Source of the DNA: Bradyrhizobium nitroreducens | GTDB taxonomy: Bacteria; Pseudomonadota; Alphaproteobacteria; Rhizobiales; Xanthobacteraceae | NCBI RefSeq assembly: GCF_002776695.1 | Contig: NZ_LFJC01000003.1 | Location: forward strand, 6,854,774-6,918,773 | Direction: 5' to 3' | Length of the DNA stretch: 64,000 nt | Shown here: positions 9,468 through 17,685 of the stretch, piece after piece | Position numbering within the stretch: position 1 is the first letter of the stretch | Layout of the letters: every line of letters begins with the position of its first letter | The notes under the pieces: generated by a model | What the model was told of the DNA's origin: nothing | What the model saw: the letters and a program-made list of their open reading frames with translations, nothing else | Database searches by the model: none | Position numbers and translations under genes: made by a program

Positions 9468-9781
9468 TGTTCGCTCCTGTGACGAAAAGATGAAGGGCGA
9501 ACGACATTCTGCTCGAGCGTTCGGCCCTCCTGCGCGCAAGGTCGCGGATGGTGTGCGGATTGGCTTGCACGATCTGCGCGTCGTTTGGACAAGCTGGCGA
9601 TCTCCGACCGGCGCTGCGGACATGCGCTCGGCAATTCGCCGCACCTAAATGATCATCGCGCCGAAATCCAAGCCGCGACGAAATCGTCCAAGCGTTGGCC
9701 GGCGTTCAGGGGCCACGATACAGCCGCCCATCCATCCCCTTTCGCTCGATCGCTCATGCCGATCGCAAGGAGAACTTCTCG
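9468..9781. promoter_or_regulatory. Divergent intergenic region between hydrolase and YcaC operons
   Basis: This 314-base spacer separates two divergently read transcription units (8652-9467 minus, 9782 onward plus). No credible gene is visible in it. It must hold both promoters and is the natural place for an operator bound by the AraC-family regulator at 7061. I could not identify a convincing -35/-10 pair or an inverted repeat by eye. A ribosome site (aaggaga) precedes ATG 9782. Confidence 0.4.
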
Positions 9782-10432
9782 ATGTCGAAACTCGATATGC
9801 TCACCCCCGACAACAGCGCGATCGCACTGATCGACTATCAGCCGGCCATGTTCCAGGGCGTTCAATCGCATGACCGCCTGGTCACGGTTAACAACGTCCA
9901 GATCCTGGCAAAGGCCGCGAAGCTCTTCAAGATTCCGACCGTGCTGACCACGGTGGCGCGGGATTCCTTCTCCGGCCCCTTCATGCCGGAAGTCACCTCG
10001 CTGTTTCCGGAGCACGACATCATCGACCGCACGTCGATGAATTCCTGGCTCGACGCGAACTTCCGAAAGGCGGTGGCTGCCACCGGTCGCAAGAAATTCG
10101 TGCTAGCCGGTCTCTGGACCGAGGCCTGCGTGATCTTTCCGACCCTGGACATGCTCAAGGAGGGTTACGAGATCTACATTGCCGCCGATGCTTGCGGCGA
10201 CCTCTCGCTCGAAGCCCACAACCGCGCGATGGAGCGCGCCATCCAGGCAGGGGCGGTTCCCATCACCTCGTCGCAATACGCTTACGAGCTTCAGCAGGAC
10301 TGGGCGCGCAGCGAGACATATGAGGGAATGATGGACATCCAGCGCGCGCATTCGCCCTACGGGATCCAGATCCGCTTCTCGAAATGGGCGCTCGGCGAAC
10401 ATGCGTCCGAAGGAGGCGCGAAAGCCGGCTGA
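9782..10432 (+). CDS. Isochorismatase-family cysteine hydrolase (YcaC-like), copy 2
   Basis: A 216-residue hydrolase. The acid is Asp18 (AIALIDYQ) and the nucleophilic cysteine lies in AGLWTEACVIF. In the usual lysine position the sequence reads TTVARDSFSG, so the catalytic lysine seen in copy 1 (SATKVYSG) appears to be replaced or displaced by arginine. ATG 9782 is chosen because it follows an aaggaga ribosome site; the upstream in-frame extension has no family similarity. It is the first gene of the plus-strand run ending at 16,151. Confidence 0.88.
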   Translation: MSKLDMLTPDNSAIALIDYQPAMFQGVQSHDRLVTVNNVQILAKAAKLFKIPTVLTTVARDSFSGPFMPEVTSLFPEHDIIDRTSMNSWLDANFRKAVAATGRKKFVLAGLWTEACVIFPTLDMLKEGYEIYIAADACGDLSLEAHNRAMERAIQAGAVPITSSQYAYELQQDWARSETYEGMMDIQRAHSPYGIQIRFSKWALGEHASEGGAKAG

Positions 10433-10458
10433 AACTCCTCCAATCGCGGATCACCGTG

Positions 10459-10749
10459 ATGAAAATCTATCTGTTGTCCCTTGGCGCCGGCCTTTTGGTC
10501 GGCGTCATCTACAGCCTGCTGAACGTGCGCTCGCCGGCGCCTCCGTTGGTGGCGCTGGTCGGGCTTCTTGGCATCCTCGCCGGTGAGCAGATCGTTCCCG
10601 TAGCCCGACAGTTGCTTTCCGGGCACGGGCTGGCGTCGGCGTGGCAGCAGGCCAAGTGCGCTCCGCACATGTTCGGCATGCTGCCTGGACGCCGAAACGA
10701 CCAATCGAAAAGTGCCGCCTCGGTGGACGGCCTGGAGAAACATTCATGA
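10459..10749 (+). CDS. XapX domain small membrane protein (DUF1427)
   Basis: A 96-residue protein whose first ~50 residues are two hydrophobic helices of the XapX type (MKIYLLSLGAGLLVGVIYSL, then SPAPPLVALVGLLGILAGEQ). The remaining ~45 residues are soluble. XapX proteins are small inner-membrane proteins of unknown function that often accompany amidohydrolase and isochorismatase genes. Its stop codon overlaps the start of the amidohydrolase (ATGA at 10746-10749), indicating translational coupling. The start at 10459 fits the family's conserved MKxYL opening. Confidence 0.85.
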   Translation: MKIYLLSLGAGLLVGVIYSLLNVRSPAPPLVALVGLLGILAGEQIVPVARQLLSGHGLASAWQQAKCAPHMFGMLPGRRNDQSKSAASVDGLEKHS

Positions 10750-12632
10750 GCTCCGCACCCGATATCATCCTGCATCGTGGTCTGTTCACGACGCTCGATC
10801 GCTCGAACCCGACGGCTTCGGCGGTCGCGATCGCCGATGGCCGCTTCGTCGCGGTCGGGCACGATCAGGACGTGATGAAGCTGGCGGGGCCGTCCACGAA
10901 GATCGTCGATCTCAGGGGACGGCGCGTGTTGCCGGGCCTGATCGACAACCACCTTCACATCATCCGCGGCGGTCTGAACTTCAACATGGAGCTGCGCTGG
11001 GACGGGGTACGCTCGCTCGCCACTGCGATGGACATGCTGAAGCGGCAGGTCGCCGTCACGCCACCGCCGCAGTGGGTCAGAGTGGTCGGCGGATTCACCG
11101 AACACCAATTCGCGGAGAAGCGGCTTCCGACGATCGACGAGCTCAACGCCGTCGCGCCCGACACGCCGGTCTTCCTGCTGCATCTCTACGATCGGGCCAT
11201 CCTCAACGGCGCGGCGCTGCGGGCCGTCGGTTATGCTAAGGACACGCCAGAACCGCCGGGCGGCGAGATCATGCGCGATACCAAGGGCAATCCGACGGGT
11301 TTGCTGCTGGCCAAGCCCAACGCCAACATCCTCTACGCGACTCTCGCCAAGGGCCCGAAACTTCCGTTCGATTATCAGGTCAGTTCGACGCGTCATTTCA
11401 TGCGCGAATTGAACCGGCTCGGCGTCACCGGTGCGATCGACGCCGGCGGAGGATTCCAGAACTATCCCGACGACTACGCCGTCATCCAGAAGCTGAGCGA
11501 CGAAGGCCTCCTGACGATACGGCTCGCCTACAACCTTTTCACCCAGAAGCCCAAGGGCGAGAAGGAGGACTTCCTGAACTGGACGAAAACCTCGAAGTAC
11601 AAGCAGGGTGACGACTATTTCCGGCACAACGGTGCCGGCGAGATGCTGGTGTTCTCGGCGGCCGACTTCGAGGATTTTCGGGTCGCGCGTCCGGACATGC
11701 CTGCGGAGATGGAAGGCGAGCTCGAGGAGGTCGTTCGCGTCCTCGTTCAGAACAAATGGCCCTGGCGTCTCCATGCCACCTACGACGAGACGATCTCACG
11801 GGCGCTGGACGTTTTCGAGCGCGTCAATCAGGACATGCCCCTGGAAGGCCTGCACTGGTTCTTCGATCACGCCGAGACGATCTCGGACCAGTCGATCGAT
11901 CGTATCGCGGCGCTCGGCGGCGGCATCGCCGTGCAGCACCGGATGGCCTATCAGGGCGAATACTTCGTCGAGCGCTATGGGGCGGGCGCCGCCGAGGCGA
12001 CGCCGCCGGTCAAGAAGATCATCGACAAGGGCGTCAAGGTGTCGGCCGGTACGGACGCGACCCGCGTTGCGTCCTACAACCCGTGGGTCTCTCTGTCCTG
12101 GCTCGTCACCGGCCGGACCGTCGGCGGGTTGCGCATCACGCCCCAGCGCAATTGTCTGGATCGCGAGACGGCGCTGCGGATGTGGACCGAAAACGTGACA
12201 TGGTTCTCGAACGAGGAGGGTAACAAGGGGCGGATCCAGGTCGGCCAGCTCGCCGACCTCATCGTCCCGGACCGGGACTACTTCTCGTGCAGCGAGGCCG
12301 AGATCGCCGATACGAGTTCGCTGCTGACCATGGTCGGAGGCAGGATTGTTTATAGCGCGGGAGACTTCGCCAAGCTGGAGAGTGTCACACCTCCGCCCGC
12401 CATGCCGGACTGGTCTCCGGTCCGCCGCTTCGGCGGGTACGCGGCCTGGGCCGACGAAAAGGCAAAGACGAAGGACACCAGCCTTGCGATGAAGGCCATG
12501 CAGATGTGCGGTTGCGCCAATTCCTGCGGCGTCCATGGACACGACCATGCTACGGCCTGGTCGAGCCGCTTGCCGGTCTCCGACCTCCGAAGCTTCTGGG
12601 GCGCGCTGGGATGCGCCTGCTGGGCGGTCTGA
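10746..12632 (+). CDS. Amidohydrolase family 3 protein (YtcJ-like) with Cys/His-rich tail
   Basis: A 628-residue metal-dependent hydrolase. The amidohydrolase entry motif DNHLHIIRGG lies near residue 69, a central GLHWFFDHAET provides further histidines, and AGTDATRVASYNPW carries the late catalytic aspartate. The family hydrolyses C-N bonds of amides or related compounds; the substrate is unknown. After the domain ends (~575), an unusual tail contains MCGCANSCGVHGHDHA, four cysteine/histidine pairs in about 16 residues, suggesting an extra metal or redox site. It overlaps the XapX stop by four bases and is followed after one base by the DoxX gene, so the run is one operon. Confidence 0.85.
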   Translation: MSSAPDIILHRGLFTTLDRSNPTASAVAIADGRFVAVGHDQDVMKLAGPSTKIVDLRGRRVLPGLIDNHLHIIRGGLNFNMELRWDGVRSLATAMDMLKRQVAVTPPPQWVRVVGGFTEHQFAEKRLPTIDELNAVAPDTPVFLLHLYDRAILNGAALRAVGYAKDTPEPPGGEIMRDTKGNPTGLLLAKPNANILYATLAKGPKLPFDYQVSSTRHFMRELNRLGVTGAIDAGGGFQNYPDDYAVIQKLSDEGLLTIRLAYNLFTQKPKGEKEDFLNWTKTSKYKQGDDYFRHNGAGEMLVFSAADFEDFRVARPDMPAEMEGELEEVVRVLVQNKWPWRLHATYDETISRALDVFERVNQDMPLEGLHWFFDHAETISDQSIDRIAALGGGIAVQHRMAYQGEYFVERYGAGAAEATPPVKKIIDKGVKVSAGTDATRVASYNPWVSLSWLVTGRTVGGLRITPQRNCLDRETALRMWTENVTWFSNEEGNKGRIQVGQLADLIVPDRDYFSCSEAEIADTSSLLTMVGGRIVYSAGDFAKLESVTPPPAMPDWSPVRRFGGYAAWADEKAKTKDTSLAMKAMQMCGCANSCGVHGHDHATAWSSRLPVSDLRSFWGALGCACWAV

Positions 12633-12633
12633 C

Positions 12634-13098
12634 ATGCCTGCCGCAGCCACACCGAACTGGATCTCCGTGATCCTGCGCTGGCCGCTTCTGTGGCATGCGG
12701 CCAGGCTGGCTCTGGTGTCGGCCTATCTGCTCGGCGGCTTTGCCAAACTGCTCGATTTCGCGGGCGCGGTGGCCGAGCAGGAACATTTCGGCCTGTATCC
12801 GGGCTCGCTGTGGGCGACCGCCGCTATCGTGGTCGAACTCGGCGGGTCTCTGCTTGTCGTCGTGAATCGTTTCGTGTGGCTGGGGGCCGGCGGGCTCGGC
12901 ATCCTGACGTTCGTCGCGATGCTCACCGCAAACGCGTTCTGGACGATGGGCGGCCATGAGAGATTCATGGCCACGAATGCCTTCTTCGAGCATCTCGGCT
13001 TGATTGCGGGGCTTGTCATCGTATCGATTCTGTCCAATGAGACTTCGCATCACCCGGACCGGGCGCCGCGATCTCAATCCGTCCAAGGAGTTTCCTGA
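12634..13098 (+). CDS. DoxX-family membrane protein
   Basis: A 154-residue protein with four predicted membrane helices of the DoxX/SURF4 type (ARLALVSAYLLGGFAKLLDF at the start, ATAAIVVELGGSLLVVV in the middle, and EHLGLIAGLVIVSIL near the end). DoxX proteins recur with quinone- and thiol-stress genes, for example MhqP in the Bacillus MhqR regulon; their biochemical role is not settled. The start ATG 12634 is one base after the amidohydrolase stop. A longer reading frame overlapping that gene has no DoxX similarity and is rejected. Confidence 0.85.
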   Translation: MPAAATPNWISVILRWPLLWHAARLALVSAYLLGGFAKLLDFAGAVAEQEHFGLYPGSLWATAAIVVELGGSLLVVVNRFVWLGAGGLGILTFVAMLTANAFWTMGGHERFMATNAFFEHLGLIAGLVIVSILSNETSHHPDRAPRSQSVQGVS

Positions 13099-14030
13099 TG
13101 AAATCAACACGGATGTTCGCTGTCGTGGCGTTGGCGGCGGCTGTCGCGGTGAGCTCGCCGGGCGTCGCCAGGGAAGCGATGAAGTCGAAGGAGCAGGCTG
13201 TTGCCGTTGCCCCGCAATACGACACAACGCACGTCTACGTCGCGCCTGAGGACGTGGACAAGTTCGTGTCCAGTTTTCTGGCCACATTTGGCGGCAAGAG
13301 CACCAAGCAGGTGGTCGCAACCGTAACGCCCACGCCGAGCAGCACCACGTCGCAACTGTTGCAGACGCCTGTCGGCACCGTCTCGCTGTTCGGCTTCAAG
13401 ACGCCGATCCCCTATCCGTTTGGCGCCGAGCGCAACGGCTATCTGGTTGCGGACATGGACGAGGCGATCAAGGCGGCCCGCGCTGCGGGGGCTGACGTGA
13501 TCGTCTCCACCTTCCCGGATCCCATCGGGCGCGATGCCGTGGTCCAGTGGCCCGGCGGCGTCAACCTCCAGCTCTACTGGCATACGACGAAACCCGACTA
13601 CGCTCCCTTCGAGCGGATTCCGGAGAATCGCGTATACGTCTCGCCCGACCGGGCCGCCGCCTTCACCCGGAGTTTTCTTGCCTTCTCCCGCGGCAAGGTC
13701 GTCTCGGACGACGCGAAGGCGCCCGGCGTCGAGATCGGAAGACCCGATTTGACCTACCGGCGCATCCGGATCGAGTCCCCATTCGGGAAGATGGTCGTGT
13801 TGGTCACCGACGGTCATCTGCCCTATCCCTACGGTCGGGAGACGACGGGTTATGAAGTCGCTGACCTCGCAGCCACCCTCGGCAAGGCGAAGGACGCCGG
13901 AGCCACAGTGTTGGTCGAATCCTACACGTCGAGCAGCCGGTCTGCTGCGTTCGTCATGTTCCCCGGCGGGTACGTCGCCGAGATCCACTCCCTTGGCCCG
14001 AAGAGTGCATCGCGGGCGGACGCCAAATGA
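13098..14030 (+). CDS. Periplasmic VOC (glyoxalase-fold) protein
   Basis: A 310-residue protein with a signal peptide (MKSTRMFAVVALAAAVAVSS, cleavage near PGVARE). The mature part is two glyoxalase-like modules: THVYVAPEDVDKFVSSFLATF begins the first and NRVYVSPDRAAAFTRSFLAFS the second, with matching PYPFGAERNGYLVADMD and PYPYGRETTGYEVADLA segments. The internal repeat shows duplication of one module. Export of a VOC protein is uncommon, and the catalytic role is unknown. It overlaps the DoxX stop by one base (TGATG) and therefore belongs to the same operon. Confidence 0.85.
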   Translation: MKSTRMFAVVALAAAVAVSSPGVAREAMKSKEQAVAVAPQYDTTHVYVAPEDVDKFVSSFLATFGGKSTKQVVATVTPTPSSTTSQLLQTPVGTVSLFGFKTPIPYPFGAERNGYLVADMDEAIKAARAAGADVIVSTFPDPIGRDAVVQWPGGVNLQLYWHTTKPDYAPFERIPENRVYVSPDRAAAFTRSFLAFSRGKVVSDDAKAPGVEIGRPDLTYRRIRIESPFGKMVVLVTDGHLPYPYGRETTGYEVADLAATLGKAKDAGATVLVESYTSSSRSAAFVMFPGGYVAEIHSLGPKSASRADAK

Positions 14031-14044
14031 GGTGACGTCCGCCG

Positions 14045-15460
14045 ATGCTGGCACGGGGCGATATGCGCAACTTCTGGATCGTTCTGACGCTTGCGACCCT
14101 TGGCGCCGGCGTCGGGTTCGCGCGGGCAGAGGACGCTGCGGTCTCCAAGCGGCCAGCGATCCAGGCGAACCGCTGGGCAGAGGACTGGTCGGTCCTTGCC
14201 GATCCGAGGTTGCGTACCGAACCGTTTGACGGGCTCAAGTACATCCCGCTTTGGGCCACCGATCCGAAAAGCTACGTCTCGCTGGGGGCGACGCTGCGCG
14301 AACGCTTCGAGACCAATAGCGCAGCGGCGTTCGGCACCGGCAACACGTCCTCGGACAGCTATCTCATACAGCGTTTGCAGGTCCACGCCGACATTCACTT
14401 CAACGAGAACTGGCGCGCCTTCGTGCAGCTCGAGGACGATCGGGCCTTCGACAAGCTCAACATCTCCCCTGTCGACCAGGACCGTGCCGACCTTCGCCTT
14501 GCCTTCCTCGAATACGTCAACATTTTCGCGGGCGGGACCCTGAAGGCGCGCATCGGACGACAGGACTTCGCCTTCGACCTGCAGCGCTTCGTATCGTCGC
14601 GGGATGGTCCCAACGTCAGACAATCATTCGATGCGATCTGGGCCGATTGGGAGACGGGCGTCTGGCGGTTCATCGGCTTCGTCAGCCGCCCCGTCCAATA
14701 TTTCGACGTTCGCCCTTTCGACGACACCTCGAACGACAACTCCCGCTTCAGCACGCTCCGGGTCGAGCGGAAGGTCATGGGTGACAACGAGCTGTCGGGC
14801 TACTACTCGCTGTACGAGCGGAAGAGTGCCAGATATCTCGATGCATTGGGCGACGAAAGCCGTCACGTTCTGGATGCGAGATTCGCGGGAAAGTCTCAAC
14901 AGTTCGACTGGGACCTCGAAGCCATGGGGCAGGCGGGTCAGGTGGGAGCGAAGGATATCCGTGCCTGGGCCGTCGGCACGCGGATCGGATATACATTGAC
15001 CGGTGTTCCCTGGCTGCCGCGCATCGGCCTCCAGTTCGACGCTGCTTCGGGCGACCATCGCTCCGGAGACGGAACGCTGGGAACGTTCAATCCGCTGTTC
15101 CCGAATGGCTATTATTTCACGCTGGCCGGATATACGGGATATGCGAACATCCTTCACCTCAAACCCTCTATAACCATCGGTCCCGCGGACCGGCTGAAGG
15201 TGATGGGAGCGATCGGCTTGCAGTGGCGCGAAACGACGGCCGATGCGATCTACGTCCAGCCCAGCGTGCCGATAGCGGGCACCGCCGGGACGGGCAGCAA
15301 TTGGACGGGAGCCTACGGCCAGCTTCGCGTCGACTACGCGTTCAACGATCACCTTACGGGCGCCATCGAGGCCGTGCATTTCGACGCCGGTGACACGATC
15401 ATCCGCGCTGGTGGGCACACCAGCAACTATCTCGGTGTCCAGCTTCAATACGGTTGGTGA
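14045..15460 (+). CDS. Outer-membrane beta-barrel, alginate-export family (AlgE-like)
   Basis: A 471-residue protein with an N-terminal signal (MRNFWIVLTLATLGAGVGFA, then RAED) and a body of alternating, aromatic-rich strands ending in a C-terminal aromatic residue (YLGVQLQYGW), as expected of an outer-membrane barrel. The pattern SLGATLRERFETNS ... LIQRLQVHADIHF is typical of the alginate_exp (PF13372-like) group, many members of which are substrate-uptake porins in catabolic clusters. A second start at 14063 would give a more usual signal peptide. It is 14 bases downstream of the VOC gene, so uptake of a compound processed by this operon is inferred. Confidence 0.85.
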   Translation: MLARGDMRNFWIVLTLATLGAGVGFARAEDAAVSKRPAIQANRWAEDWSVLADPRLRTEPFDGLKYIPLWATDPKSYVSLGATLRERFETNSAAAFGTGNTSSDSYLIQRLQVHADIHFNENWRAFVQLEDDRAFDKLNISPVDQDRADLRLAFLEYVNIFAGGTLKARIGRQDFAFDLQRFVSSRDGPNVRQSFDAIWADWETGVWRFIGFVSRPVQYFDVRPFDDTSNDNSRFSTLRVERKVMGDNELSGYYSLYERKSARYLDALGDESRHVLDARFAGKSQQFDWDLEAMGQAGQVGAKDIRAWAVGTRIGYTLTGVPWLPRIGLQFDAASGDHRSGDGTLGTFNPLFPNGYYFTLAGYTGYANILHLKPSITIGPADRLKVMGAIGLQWRETTADAIYVQPSVPIAGTAGTGSNWTGAYGQLRVDYAFNDHLTGAIEAVHFDAGDTIIRAGGHTSNYLGVQLQYGW

Positions 15461-15461
15461 C

Positions 15462-16151
15462 ATGCAACGGAATATACTTCTGCTTCCGCTCCTCATGAGC
15501 CTGAATGCCGGCTTGGTCGATACCGCCGGCTTTCTTGCGCTCCAGGGATTGTTCACCGCGCACGTCACGGGCAACTTCGTTACCTTCGGTGCGGCCATGG
15601 TGTTGGGGACATCCGGAGGCCTGGCGAAGCTGCTCGCTCTCCCCGTCTTCTGCTTCGTCGTGGTTGTCAGCAGAATCCTGAGCTTCTATCTCCCGCCAAT
15701 GGGACTCCCGATCTTCCGCTCGATGCTGGCCATCAAGATGATACTTCTGGCGGCAGGCGGCGCGTGTGCCGTCTACTTCGGGCCATTTGTCCAAGGCGAC
15801 AGCTGGCAGGCGATCTGCACCGGCATGATATTGGTTGCCGCCATGGCCATCCAGAACGCCGCGCACCGCATCCATATGGGCACCGAACCTCCCAGCACCT
15901 TGATGACGGGCACGACCACCCAGATCATGATCGACGTCGCAGACGTTTTTCGCGGCGCGCCAGCGTCGGTGCAAATCGTCGCCCGGCCGCGGCTCGGCAA
16001 GATGGCGGCAAGCGTGGCTGCCTTCGCATTGGGATGCGCAGCCGGCGCCTGTCTCTATGCAAAGTTCGGGACGTGGTGTTTCGTCCTGCCTCCGCTGATC
16101 GCGTTACCGGCGGTGTTTCTGGCGGCCACCGAGCCGAAGTGGCGTGAGTGA
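15462..16151 (+). CDS. DUF1275 (YoaK-type) membrane protein
   Basis: A 229-residue protein with about six hydrophobic helices. It has the family opening LLMSLNAGLVDTAGFLALQG followed by FTAHVTGNFVTFGAAM, and the conserved TLMTGTTTQIMIDVAD segment near residue 145. DUF1275 proteins are inner-membrane proteins of unknown transport or chaperone function. ATG 15462 lies one base after the barrel-protein stop, marking it as the last gene of the run that starts at 9782. Confidence 0.88.
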   Translation: MQRNILLLPLLMSLNAGLVDTAGFLALQGLFTAHVTGNFVTFGAAMVLGTSGGLAKLLALPVFCFVVVVSRILSFYLPPMGLPIFRSMLAIKMILLAAGGACAVYFGPFVQGDSWQAICTGMILVAAMAIQNAAHRIHMGTEPPSTLMTGTTTQIMIDVADVFRGAPASVQIVARPRLGKMAASVAAFALGCAAGACLYAKFGTWCFVLPPLIALPAVFLAATEPKWRE

Positions 16152-16232
16152 TCGGGATTGAAGGAGCTGACGAAAAGCTTGGTCGGTCACGCAAAGCGGC
16201 ACCGAGATTCTTGTGCCGCTGAACAAGCTTAA

Positions 16233-16508
16233 AAGTCGTCCCGGAACGCCCGGTCCGTGTCCGGGGCGCTCGGCTACGAATCGGTGAGCGCGTTCATCAC
16301 CATGTTCAAGAAGGCGCTTGGCAAGTCGCCGGCGCGCTACTTCTCCGAGCGCGAGGCCGGCCGGACTGGGCCGGGAGAGATCTGCCGCGAGACGAACTGC
16401 AAGCTTCGCCGGGTGCCTGAGGTGCGGGACGCGCTCAATGGACTTTCGCAACGCAGTCGGCTGGAGTTAGAGCGCTTCGTTTCGGACGATCTCGATACCG
16501 AAGCCTGA
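16233..16508 (+). pseudogene. Fragment of an AraC-family regulator (C-terminal HTH end)
   Basis: In frame from about 16,233 the sequence reads ...VSGALGYESVSAFITMFKKALGKSPARYFSER, which is the second helix-turn-helix and end of an AraC-type DNA-binding domain. It matches the corresponding end of the intact regulator at 30,333-31,193 (ELGYETPSAFITMFKKTMGKSPRRFLAER) very closely. Upstream bases give a stop (TAA near 16,230) and no regulator N-terminus, so most of the gene is missing. The frame runs on into unrelated sequence to 16,508, opposite the end of the RibBX gene. The gap 16,152-16,232 shows nothing else. Confidence 0.75.
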
Positions 16509-17543
16509 CAGTCCCTTGAAGTGATGCGTCGACGACGTGAGGTGACGGATGGAGCTGATCTTGAGATCCCGCAGGATCTGGGCGCCGACGCCGATCTCGC
16601 GCCATTGCCGATTGCGGTCGTCTTCGCGCGAACCGATCGGGCCTAGCGGAGCAGGCGGAACGCCCGCCGCGCCGTCGCGCAGATAGACGAGCACGCCGCT
16701 GCCATTATCCTTGAAGCGTTGCAGAATGACGTTCATCTTAGCCTGTTCCTGACCCGAGAACAAATCGCGCAGGATGTTTGGTTTGTAGAAGCGCGTGAGG
16801 ACGTTGGTGCCGTCGCCCAGTTCTCCGTAGATATAGGCGACGTGATGAATGGGGTCGAACGGCGAGCGATACGAATAGCCCTGGAGCGGGCCGATCGGGC
16901 TCTCCGCCGTGACGCTCGAGACGCGCTCGATCAGCGTCTCGCGGGCCTGCCGGAAGCTGATGAGGTCGGCGATGGTGACCCGTTTCAGCTTGTGCTTGTC
17001 GGCGAACGCCGCGACTTGCGGACCCTTCATCACTGAGCCATCGTCGTTCATCAGTTCGCCGATGACACCGACCGGCTCGAGACCTGCCAGTCTGCACAGG
17101 TCGACGGCGGCCTCGGTGTGACCCGAGCGCATGAGTACGCCCCCCTCCTTTGCGATCAGAGGGAAGACGTGTCCCGGCCGGCAAAAATCGCCGGCGCCAG
17201 CGTTGGGGTTGGCGAGTGCACGGCAGCACGAGGCCCGCTCTTCGGCCGAGATGCCCGTTCCGTTATCCGGCCGGTAGTCCACCGACACGGTGAACGCCGT
17301 GTTGTGAGCCGAGTCGTTGTTGAGAACCATCGGGTCAAGCCGCAGGCGTCTCGCGTCTTCGAGGGTAATCGGAGCGCAAACGATTCCCGATGTATGGCGG
17401 ATGATGAAGGCCATTTTCTCAGCCGTGCACCGCGAGGCGGCGACGACGAGGTCGCCTTCGCCCTCGCGATCGTCGTCGTCGGTGACCACGACGATTTCGC
17501 CGTCGGCGAACGCCTGCAGGGCCGCTTCGATCGATGCCGTCAT
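16467..17543 (-). CDS. ribB: 3,4-dihydroxy-2-butanone-4-phosphate synthase with degenerate GTP cyclohydrolase II-like domain (RibBX)
   Basis: A 358-residue protein. Residues ~1-205 are a complete RibB domain: DDDDREGEGDLV (acidic metal site), FCRPGHVFPL and RSGHTEAAVDLCRLAG are all present. This enzyme turns ribulose-5-phosphate into the four-carbon precursor of riboflavin. Residues ~210-358 align in position with GTP cyclohydrolase II but lack its zinc cysteines; the region reads RFYKPNILRDLFSGQEQAK where the cysteine cluster should be. This RibBX arrangement is known in proteobacteria. ATG 17543 is chosen over the longer start at 17627 because the RibB domain begins there. Located in the island beside flavin-dependent enzymes, it is probably an extra copy for flavin supply. 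Confidence 0.88.
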   Translation of the reverse strand: MTASIEAALQAFADGEIVVVTDDDDREGEGDLVVAASRCTAEKMAFIIRHTSGIVCAPITLEDARRLRLDPMVLNNDSAHNTAFTVSVDYRPDNGTGISAEERASCCRALANPNAGAGDFCRPGHVFPLIAKEGGVLMRSGHTEAAVDLCRLAGLEPVGVIGELMNDDGSVMKGPQVAAFADKHKLKRVTIADLISFRQARETLIERVSSVTAESPIGPLQGYSYRSPFDPIHHVAYIYGELGDGTNVLTRFYKPNILRDLFSGQEQAKMNVILQRFKDNGSGVLVYLRDGAAGVPPAPLGPIGSREDDRNRQWREIGVGAQILRDLKISSIRHLTSSTHHFKGLSGFGIEIVRNEAL

Positions 17544-17685
17544 CTCGGTCGCTCTGCTCGCTGGAGTCGACGTGTGCTTGCGTTGGGTCGTGTGCGGACT
17601 GTCAGGCTCTGAGCGCCGCTCGAGCACTCTGCCGATCTTGATTTCACCATTATTGCTAACTGGCCGGAGCCCATGGCGGGGCGCC

